Shown here one piece after another: positions 23,946 to 28,906 of a stretch of 28,906 nt of DNA; within the stretch, counting starts at the first letter, position 1, and each line of letters starts with the position of its first letter. Under the pieces are notes generated by a model. It saw only the letters and a list, made by a program, of their open reading frames with translations, did no database searches and was not told where the DNA came from. Source of the stretch: an uncultured Phascolarctobacterium sp. (GTDB taxonomy: Bacteria > Bacillota > Negativicutes > Acidaminococcales > Acidaminococcaceae); assembly GCA_905200645.1 (NCBI GenBank), contig CAJKLD010000030.1, positions 1 to 28,906 of the forward strand, written 5' to 3'. Made by a program: the position numbers and the translations under genes.

Positions 23946-25136
23946 ATGGCAAAAGCTAAATATGAAAGAACTAAACCCCATCTGAATATCGGCACCATCG
24001 GTCACGTTGACCATGGCAAGACTACACTGACCGCAGCCATCACCAAAGTTTTGGCAGAGCGCGGCGGCGCAGAATTCATGGACTACTCCATGATTGATAA
24101 AGCTCCGGAAGAACGCGAACGCGGTATTACCATCAACACCTCTCACGTTGAATATCAAACCGAAACCCGTCACTATGCACACGTTGACTGCCCGGGCCAT
24201 GCCGACTATGTAAAGAACATGATTACCGGCGCTGCTCAAATGGACGGCGCAATCCTAGTAGTATCTGCTGCTGACGGCCCGATGCCTCAAACCCGTGAGC
24301 ACATTCTGCTGGCTCGTCAAGTAGGCGTACCTGCAATGGTAGTATTCCTGAACAAGGTAGATATGGTAGACGACGAAGAGCTGCTGGAATTGGTAGAAAT
24401 GGAAGTTCGCGAACTCTTAAGCTCCTATGACTTCCCCGGCGACGACATTCCCGTAATTGCAGGTTCTGCTCTGAAAGCTTTGGAAGGCGACAAAAAATAT
24501 GAAGAAAAAATCATGGAACTGATGGATGCAGTAGACAGCTATATTCCGCTGCCGGAACGTGCAACCGACAAACCGTTCCTGATGCCTGTCGAAGACGTAT
24601 TTACCATCACCGGCCGCGGCACAGTAGCAACCGGCCGTGTAGAGCGTGGCACTGTAAAAGTTGGCGACACCGTAGAAATCGTTGGTATGAAGGAAGAAAA
24701 GAAATCTACCGTAGTAACCGGCGTAGAAATGTTCCGCAAACTGTTGGACGAAGCAGTAGCCGGCGATAACGTTGGCTGCCTGCTGCGTGGCGTTGACCGT
24801 AAAGAAATCGAGCGCGGCCAAGTATTGGCAAAACCGAACAGCATTCATCCGCACACCAAATTCAAAGGTGAAGTATATGTACTGACCAAAGAAGAAGGCG
24901 GCCGTCACACCCCGTTCTTCAATGGCTATCGTCCCCAATTCTATTTCCGCACCACCGACGTAACCGGCGTAACTGAGCTGCCCGAGGGTGTAGAAATGGT
25001 AATGCCTGGCGATAACGTAACCATGGAAGTAGAACTGATCACCCCGATCGCTATTGAAAAAGGTCTGCGTTTCGCTATCCGCGAAGGCGGTCGTACCGTT
25101 GGCGCCGGCGTTGTTTCCGAAGTTGAAGCACAATAA
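23946..25136 (+). CDS. tuf: Elongation factor Tu
   Basis: This 396-aa GTPase delivers aminoacyl-tRNA to the ribosome. It has the P loop GHVDHGKT (near 19-26), the effector region ERERGITI, switch II DCPGHADYV, the guanine-specific NKVD and SAL motifs, and standard domains II and III ending in VSEVEAQ. Length is typical. GGAGGAAA precedes the ATG. Codon use is clearly biased to GAA, GTA, CGC/CGT and AAA, as expected for a very highly expressed gene. It is transcribed apart from the tRNA operon upstream and the rpmG operon downstream, both divided off by terminators. Its own promoter is not obvious; TATAAT at 23881-23886 is the best -10 candidate. Confidence 0.98.
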   Translation: MAKAKYERTKPHLNIGTIGHVDHGKTTLTAAITKVLAERGGAEFMDYSMIDKAPEERERGITINTSHVEYQTETRHYAHVDCPGHADYVKNMITGAAQMDGAILVVSAADGPMPQTREHILLARQVGVPAMVVFLNKVDMVDDEELLELVEMEVRELLSSYDFPGDDIPVIAGSALKALEGDKKYEEKIMELMDAVDSYIPLPERATDKPFLMPVEDVFTITGRGTVATGRVERGTVKVGDTVEIVGMKEEKKSTVVTGVEMFRKLLDEAVAGDNVGCLLRGVDRKEIERGQVLAKPNSIHPHTKFKGEVYVLTKEEGGRHTPFFNGYRPQFYFRTTDVTGVTELPEGVEMVMPGDNVTMEVELITPIAIEKGLRFAIREGGRTVGAGVVSEVEAQ

Positions 25137-25160
25137 TTTCCAATTAAAAATCTGACCATT

Positions 25161-25194
25161 CAAGACCGGTCGCTTTTGACCGGTCTTGCTTTTT
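25161..25194 (+). terminator. Intrinsic terminator of tuf
   Basis: A perfect 11-bp GC-rich stem (25161-25171 with 25178-25188) with a 6-nt loop is followed by CTTTTT. Confidence 0.93.
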
Positions 25195-25253
25195 GACGGT
25201 TGATAAAAATCGTACATAATGTAAAATTTTTCACAATCTGTGGAGGAATTTAG

Positions 25254-25282
25254 TTGACATAAAGTGCTAACTGTGATACTCT
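25254..25282 (+). promoter_or_regulatory. Promoter of the rpmG-secE-nusG-rpl operon
   Basis: A perfect TTGACA (25254-25259) is followed after 17 bp by TACTCT (25277-25282), preceded by TGn as an extended -10. An alternative TATATT at 25282-25287 is too far from the -35. The start codon of rpmG is about 55 bp downstream. Confidence 0.65.
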
Positions 25283-25339
25283 ATATTAGCGACAATTTGT
25301 GATTGGTTTATTTTATGTACGTAAGTGAGGTGGAACTGA

Positions 25340-25489
25340 ATGCGTAATCTGATTACTTTGGCTTGCACTGAATGCAAACAAAGAAACTACCAAACCAACA
25401 AGAACAAAAAGAACGATCCTGATCGTATCGAACTCAATAAATACTGCAAGTTCTGCAAAAAGCACACTCTGCACAAAGAGACTAAATAA
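25340..25489 (+). CDS. rpmG: 50S ribosomal protein L33
   Basis: This 49-aa protein is ribosomal protein L33 of the zinc-binding (C+) type. Two CxxC pairs are present (C9/C12 and C36/C39), with the family's RNYQTNKNKKNDPDR-type middle and a KHTLHKETK end. It is basic and part of the large subunit. GAGGTGG lies upstream of the ATG. Zinc-containing L33 suggests that zinc-free paralogues, if any, lie elsewhere. It leads the operon, as in many Firmicutes, followed by secE 49 bases later. Confidence 0.95.
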   Translation: MRNLITLACTECKQRNYQTNKNKKNDPDRIELNKYCKFCKKHTLHKETK

Positions 25490-25538
25490 TTTTGGCCTTT
25501 TGTGTTTAATTGGGTAGTAATAGCAAGGATGTGACGAG

Positions 25539-25757
25539 ATGGCCGTTCCGGAAACTACGGAAACAGAAGAAAAGGGATTCAGCATTTCTGAGTTTCTTAA
25601 AGAAACAAAAGTAGAGTTAAAAAAGGTAACCTGGCCTACCAAGCAAGAGCTTATTGCTAACACCATAGTGGTTATTATTGCGGTTTGTTTGTGTGCGGGC
25701 TTGATCTGGATAATTGATACTATATTCAGCATTTTGTTCCGTATGATTCTGCAATAG
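25539..25757 (+). CDS. secE: Preprotein translocase subunit SecE
   Basis: This 72-aa single-pass membrane protein is the short Firmicutes-type SecE that clamps SecY in the Sec translocon. The amphipathic segment before the membrane has the conserved FLKETKVELKKVTWPTKQEL pattern in pieces (ELKKVTWPT at about 26-34), and one hydrophobic helix spans about 41-66. AAGGATGTGACGAG precedes the ATG. It lies between rpmG and nusG, its conserved place. Confidence 0.96.
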   Translation: MAVPETTETEEKGFSISEFLKETKVELKKVTWPTKQELIANTIVVIIAVCLCAGLIWIIDTIFSILFRMILQ

Positions 25758-25774
25758 AGCAGTAGGACTTTAGT

Positions 25775-25811
25775 AAGGAGGGTAGGGGAAGCGTTGCTTT
25801 CCGCTTGTTGA
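25775..25811 (+). promoter_or_regulatory. nusG ribosome binding site with intervening hairpin
   Basis: The strong Shine-Dalgarno AAGGAGGG (25775-25782) is 28 bases before the first possible ATG (25811) and 22 before a TTG at 25805, with no closer in-frame start. The gap holds a small hairpin (GGAA..GC at 25787-25792 with GC..TTCC about 25796-25802, 3-nt loop). If folded, it would bring the site to within about 5-11 bases of the start. Confidence 0.5.
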
Positions 25812-26356
25812 TGGAAGAAGAAAAGCAAGAAAGACATTGGTATGTCATTCATACCTATTCTGGATATGAGAATAAAGTACGCACTAACCTGGAACGTAAG
25901 GTTCAGTCCTTGGGCATGGAAAATGAAATTTTCAATGTTATTATCCCTATGGAAAAAGAGGTTGAACTTAACAAGGAAGGCAAAAAGCGACTGGTTGAGC
26001 GCAAGGTGTTTCCCGGCTATGTGCTGGTAGAAATGATTGTTAATGACCGTAGCTGGTATGCAGTCCGTAATACTCCGGGTGTAACCGGCTTTGTCGGATC
26101 CGGAACTAAACCGATTCCTCTTACTGATGCAGAAGTGCATCAAATCATGCGCTCTATGGGTATGGAAGAGGAAAGACCACATATTGATTTTCATTTACAA
26201 CAGCTGGTGCGTCTTAGAGACGGTGCCTTTGCTGGTCAAGTTGCTCGTATCTCCGAGATTAACGAGGAACGTGGCAAGTTAAAAGTATTAGTTGATATGT
26301 TTGGACGCGAAACTCCTGTTGAAATTGATTTTACACAAGTTGAAGAAGCTGAATAA
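25811..26356 (+). CDS. nusG: Transcription termination/antitermination factor NusG
   Basis: This protein of about 181 aa binds RNA polymerase and influences pausing, Rho-dependent termination and coupling to ribosomes. The N-terminal NGN domain contains HWYVIHTYSGYENKV and the FPGYVLVEM stretch, and the C-terminal KOW domain contains LVRLRDGAFAGQV and closes with VEIDFTQVEEAE. Length is typical. Start choice is open: ATG 25811 or TTG 25805/25808, all far from the Shine-Dalgarno at 25775-25782. It is followed closely by rplK, its usual neighbour. Confidence 0.95.
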   Translation: MEEEKQERHWYVIHTYSGYENKVRTNLERKVQSLGMENEIFNVIIPMEKEVELNKEGKKRLVERKVFPGYVLVEMIVNDRSWYAVRNTPGVTGFVGSGTKPIPLTDAEVHQIMRSMGMEEERPHIDFHLQQLVRLRDGAFAGQVARISEINEERGKLKVLVDMFGRETPVEIDFTQVEEAE

Positions 26357-26374
26357 GTAAGGAGGTGTAATTAA

Positions 26375-26800
26375 ATGCCGAAGAAAGTCGTTAAAATGGT
26401 AAAATTACAGGTACCGGCTGCTAAAGCAACCCCGGCTCCTCCTGTAGGTCCTGCACTTGGCCAGGCTGGTGTTAACATCATGGCCTTCGTTAAGGAGTTT
26501 AACGCACGTACTGAAAAACAAGCTGGCCTCATCATTCCTGTTGAGATCACTGTTTTTGAGGATCGTTCCTTTACTTTCGTAACCAAAACCCCTCCGGCTG
26601 CAGTTCTGCTGAAAAAGGCTGCTGGTCTGGAAAAGGCTTCTGGTGAACCTAACAAAAAGAAAGTTGCTAAACTGGGTCGCGATAAAGTTCGCGAAATCGC
26701 AGAAAGCAAAATGGCTGACCTCAATGCTGCAGACGTAGAAGCTGCTATGAGAATGGTAGAAGGTACTGCACGTAGCATGGGTATCGTAATCGAAGACTGA
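26375..26800 (+). CDS. rplK: 50S ribosomal protein L11
   Basis: This 141-aa protein sits at the GTPase-associated centre of the ribosome and works with L10/L12 and the elongation factors. It starts MPKKVVKMVKLQVPAAKATP-like, with the conserved APPVGPALGQAGVNIM, and the C-terminal RNA-binding half has GTARSMGI near the end. AAGGAGGTG precedes the ATG. It lies 18 bases after nusG. Confidence 0.98.
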   Translation: MPKKVVKMVKLQVPAAKATPAPPVGPALGQAGVNIMAFVKEFNARTEKQAGLIIPVEITVFEDRSFTFVTKTPPAAVLLKKAAGLEKASGEPNKKKVAKLGRDKVREIAESKMADLNAADVEAAMRMVEGTARSMGIVIED

Positions 26801-26822
26801 TTTTAAGCAGTTTTCTTAATTC

Positions 26823-26849
26823 GTGGGAGGCAAATGCCGTTAGTACCAC
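26823..26849 (+). promoter_or_regulatory. Probable L1-binding leader between rplK and rplA
   Basis: A two-step helix is visible: GTGG (26823-26826) with CCAC (26846-26849), and GGC (26829-26831) with GCC (26836-26838), separated by an asymmetric internal loop. This GTGGGAGG...CCAC pattern ahead of GGAGG resembles the L1 r-leader of Firmicutes, which copies the 23S rRNA site and lets free L1 repress translation of the rplKA unit. Confidence 0.6.
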
Positions 26850-26866
26850 ATAGGAGGAATATTTAA

Positions 26867-27559
26867 ATGGGCAAAAAGTATGCTGACGCTTTGAAATTAA
26901 TCGAAGCTGACAAATTCTACTCTCCGAAAGAAGCAGTAGAGCTGGTTAAGAAAACCGCTGTAACTAAATTCGACAGCACTATCGAAGTTGCTTTCCGTCT
27001 GGGCGTTAATCCTAAATACCCTGACCAACAAGTTCGTGGTGCACTGGTTCTGCCTAACGGCACCGGTAAATCCAAAACCGTTTTAGTTTTTGCTAAAGGC
27101 CCCAAAATTGCTGAAGCAGAAGCTGCAGGCGCTGACTTTGTTGGCGGCGAAGAATTCGTAGACAAAATTAAACAAGGCTGGATGGAGTTTGATGTCTGCA
27201 TCGCAACCCCCGATATGATGGGCTTGGTTGGCCGCCTTGGTAAAATCCTCGGTCCCCGTGGCTTAATGCCTAACCCGAAGGTTGGTACTGTTACTATGGA
27301 CGTAGCTCGTGCCGTAAAAGAATCTAAAGCTGGTAAAATTCAGTATCGTACTGATAAAGCCGGCAACGTACAATGCCCGATTGGTAAAGCTTCCTTTACT
27401 GACGAGCAGCTGTTGGAAAACTACATTACTTTGGCTGATACTTTGGTTAAGGTTAAACCTTCCGGAGCTAAAGGTCAATACATTAAAGCTGTTACCATGT
27501 CTGCAACCATGGGCCCTGGCATCGCAATTGATGTTTTGAGAGCTAACAGCAATAAATAA
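26867..27559 (+). CDS. rplA: 50S ribosomal protein L1
   Basis: This 230-aa protein forms the mobile L1 stalk that guides deacylated tRNA out of the E site. Conserved stretches are KYADALKLIEADK at the N-terminus, LPNGTGKSKTVLVFAKG, the GPRGLMPNPKVGTVT region (about 130-144) and the SATMGPGIAID end. TAGGAGGAA precedes the ATG. The mRNA upstream appears to carry an L1-binding leader, so autoregulation is likely. Confidence 0.98.
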   Translation: MGKKYADALKLIEADKFYSPKEAVELVKKTAVTKFDSTIEVAFRLGVNPKYPDQQVRGALVLPNGTGKSKTVLVFAKGPKIAEAEAAGADFVGGEEFVDKIKQGWMEFDVCIATPDMMGLVGRLGKILGPRGLMPNPKVGTVTMDVARAVKESKAGKIQYRTDKAGNVQCPIGKASFTDEQLLENYITLADTLVKVKPSGAKGQYIKAVTMSATMGPGIAIDVLRANSNK

Positions 27560-27589
27560 TTGTAGTTTTTATCAATTTTACTAAATCAG

Positions 27590-27712
27590 AAGATAATCGG
27601 GCCATAGACAGCAGGTGCCTACCAGCGTAAGTTTTAACTACGCCTGCCGAGGCTGGAGCGTGAAGATATAGAGACCTTCCGACCTCCGGCTGCGGCCGAG
27701 AGGTCTTTTTGA
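27590..27712 (+). promoter_or_regulatory. L10 leader with attenuator terminator
   Basis: The 190-base gap before rplJ contains the conserved L10 leader signature: GACAGCAGGTGCC (about 27607-27619) and CGCCTGCCGAGGC (27643-27655), which pair through GGCAGGC-type bases. A GC-rich terminator hairpin (GACCTC 27681-27686 with GAGGTC 27699-27704 and inner CGGC/GCCG) then runs into TTTTT. L10(L12)4 binding to this RNA controls rplJL expression. Confidence 0.85.
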
Positions 27713-27749
27713 TTTAATAAAAATCATCAAAAAAAGGAGGTGCAATCCA

Positions 27750-28277
27750 ATGGCAGTTATTAGACCTGAAAAAGTTGCTAAAGTAGCTGAGATTAAAGAG
27801 TTGCTTGCTAACTCTAAATGCACTGTTTTAGTAGACTTCTGTGGTTTGACTGTTGCTCAGGATACCGCTCTGCGCCGTAAAATGCGTGAAGCTGGTGTTC
27901 ACTACAATGTAGTAAAGAACACCTTGCTGCGTATTGCTGCACAAGAAGTTGGTATTGAAGGTTTAGAGCCTTCTCTGGAGAAAAACACCGCTATCGCTGT
28001 TGCTCCTGAAGATCCTGTAGCAGTTGCAAAAATAGTTTGTGATTTCGCAAAAGAAAACAAAGAACTGAAAGTTAAAGTTGGCATTTTGGATGGCAAAGTT
28101 ATCAGCGCTGAAGAAATTAAAGCTCTGGCTTCCCTGCCGCCGAAAGAAGTTCTTATTGCCAAGATGCTGGGCAGCATGAATGCTCCTATCTCTGGCTTTG
28201 TCAATGTACTTCAAGGTACTATCCGCAATGTCGTATATGCGCTGGACGCTGTACGCAAACAAAAAGAGTCCGCATAA
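27750..28277 (+). CDS. rplJ: 50S ribosomal protein L10
   Basis: This 175-aa protein anchors the L7/L12 dimers to the ribosome stalk base beside L11. Conserved features are the RPEKVAKVAEIKELL N-terminus, VDFCGLTVAQDTALRRKMREA in pieces, VVKNTLLRIAA, and the C-terminal helix that binds L12. AAAGGAGGTG precedes the ATG. Its mRNA leader is the L10-binding attenuator just upstream. Confidence 0.98.
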   Translation: MAVIRPEKVAKVAEIKELLANSKCTVLVDFCGLTVAQDTALRRKMREAGVHYNVVKNTLLRIAAQEVGIEGLEPSLEKNTAIAVAPEDPVAVAKIVCDFAKENKELKVKVGILDGKVISAEEIKALASLPPKEVLIAKMLGSMNAPISGFVNVLQGTIRNVVYALDAVRKQKESA

Positions 28278-28290
28278 ATTTTCGCGGCGC

Positions 28291-28305
28291 GCTGCTTAAA
28301 GCAGC
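28291..28305 (+). other. Small hairpin between rplJ and rplL
   Basis: A 5-bp perfect stem GCTGC-TTAAA-GCAGC lies in the 70-base gap before rplL, followed by A-rich rather than T-rich sequence, so it is not an intrinsic terminator. It may be an RNA processing or stabilising element, since L12 is needed in excess over L10. Confidence 0.35.
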
Positions 28306-28347
28306 CTAAATAAAATAAAAATTAACTTATTACTGGAGGTAACAATA

Positions 28348-28716
28348 ATGAATAAAGATCAAATCATCGAAGCTATTGAATCCATGACCGTACTCGAGCT
28401 GTCCGAATTGGTTAAAGCTCTGGAAGAAAAATTTGGCGTATCCGCTGCTGCTCCTGTAGCTGTTGCTGCTGCTCCGGCTGCTGCTGCTGAAGCTGCTGCT
28501 GAAAAAACTGAATTCGACGTAATCCTGGCTTCCGCTGGCGCTTCCAAGATCGGCGTTATCAAAGCTGTTCGTGAAGCAACTGGCCTGGGCCTGAAAGAAG
28601 CTAAAGCATTGGTTGACGGTGCTCCGGCTCCTGTTAAAGAAAAAATCTCCAAAGCTGACGCTGACGCTCTGAAAGCTAAACTGGAAGAAGCTGGCGCTAC
28701 TGTAGAGGTAAAATAA
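28348..28716 (+). CDS. rplL: 50S ribosomal protein L7/L12
   Basis: This 122-aa acidic stalk protein recruits translation factors. An N-terminal dimer domain (MNKDQIIEAIESMTVLELSELVKALEEKFG in pieces, about 1-30) is followed by an Ala/Pro hinge (about 33-52). The globular C-terminal domain contains EFDVILASAGASKIGVIKAVRE in pieces and ends in LEEAGATVEVK. GGAGG precedes the ATG. It is followed by a terminator-like hairpin rather than directly by another gene. Confidence 0.98.
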   Translation: MNKDQIIEAIESMTVLELSELVKALEEKFGVSAAAPVAVAAAPAAAAEAAAEKTEFDVILASAGASKIGVIKAVREATGLGLKEAKALVDGAPAPVKEKISKADADALKAKLEEAGATVEVK

Positions 28717-28766
28717 TTGCGGCAGCTACACTAGTAGCTACATGTAGTTATTAACTGCTGAAATCC

Positions 28767-28806
28767 ATCCCCTGATTACTAGATATAGTGGTCAGGGGAT
28801 TTTTCA
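28767..28806 (+). terminator. Terminator-like hairpin after rplL
   Basis: A 13-bp stem (28768-28780 with 28788-28800) with two G-U pairs in + RNA is followed by ATTTTTC. It resembles the terminator at 5281-5311 in stem core and loop. It may be a partial terminator that lowers expression of a downstream rpoB. Confidence 0.75.
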
Positions 28807-28814
28807 TTTTCCTG

Positions 28815-28844
28815 TTGATACGATTTTGATACAGTTTTTGATGC
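28815..28844 (+). repeat. Three TTGATRC direct repeats
   Basis: TTGATAC at 28815-28821 and 28826-28832, and TTGATGC at 28838-28844, are spaced by 11 and 12 bases, about one DNA turn. They lie between two hairpins in the gap after rplL. Function is unknown. Confidence 0.5.
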
Positions 28845-28857
28845 AAAATTTAGGTTC

Positions 28858-28905
28858 AATAACAAATCTTGGGGTCTAGAAATCTAGATTCCAGGATTTG
28901 TTATT
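28858..28905 (+). repeat. Long perfect-fold hairpin at the window edge
   Basis: Two 23-base arms (28858-28880 and 28883-28905) pair fully in + strand RNA around a 2-base centre. Twenty pairs are Watson-Crick and three are G-U. The element touches the window end, so what follows (a T run, rpoB, or a mobile element) cannot be seen. Confidence 0.75.
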
Positions 28906-28906
28906 T

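Noticed and set aside
24417..25217. 266-codon minus-strand frame opposite tuf
   Set aside because: Shadow of the strongly biased tuf codons; no start signals and aromatic-rich nonsense composition.
25313..26194. 293-codon minus-strand frame opposite rpmG, secE and nusG
   Set aside because: It lies fully antisense to three essential genes and has no recognisable domain.

Overview
The window looks like chromosome from an anaerobic, moderately low-GC member of the Firmicutes. Negativicutes is the best guess, close to Phascolarctobacterium/Acidaminococcaceae. This rests on gene content: malic enzyme beside a two-subunit oxygen-sensitive fumarase, NhaC, a CoA-transferase, and a ribosomal-protein locus with an L10 leader. 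It is an inference and was not tested by search. No phage, transposase, CRISPR array, plasmid or rRNA gene was seen.

Layout. (1) 1-5316: two terminators from an upstream unit, a small two-helix membrane protein on the minus strand, a 477-bp gap, then a tightly overlapping operon of hydantoinase/oxoprolinase-like protein, histone-deacetylase-fold protein, RdgB and a YfcE-like phosphodiesterase. (2) 5336-6780: an ArsR repressor and ArsP-type permease on the minus strand, with an operator lying over the arsR promoter. (3) 6947-11348: a secreted L,D-transpeptidase, then malic enzyme and fumarase alpha/beta (fumarate-malate-pyruvate conversion), then an orphan MetQ-type lipoprotein. (4) 11359-17793: an ATC-hydrolase-like protein with NhaC and RlmI-type methyltransferase, a CoA-transferase, a PepSY protein, a decayed exonuclease-BRCT gene, and a SlyD-like isomerase. 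(5) 17948-22012, minus strand: an unknown 359-aa protein, and a separate translationally coupled trio of circularly permuted ATP-grasp, alpha-E and transglutaminase proteins. The trio has a consensus promoter followed at once by a terminator-like hairpin. (6) 22127-28906: an MFS transporter, four tRNA genes (Tyr, elongator Met, initiator Met, Thr), tuf, then rpmG-secE-nusG-rplK-rplA-rplJ-rplL with L1- and L10-type leaders, ending in a hairpin-rich stretch after rplL where rpoB would be expected.

Most units are closed by clear intrinsic terminators, and many start at readable sigma70-type promoters (TTGACA/TATAAT, 17-bp spacing, or extended -10). The best leads for undescribed biology are: the ATP-grasp/alpha-E/transglutaminase operon and its leader hairpin; the cysteine-rich tail on the deacetylase-fold protein; the nusG start separated from its Shine-Dalgarno by a small hairpin; and the 23-bp hairpin at the right edge, whose imperfect pairs are all G-U in + strand RNA.
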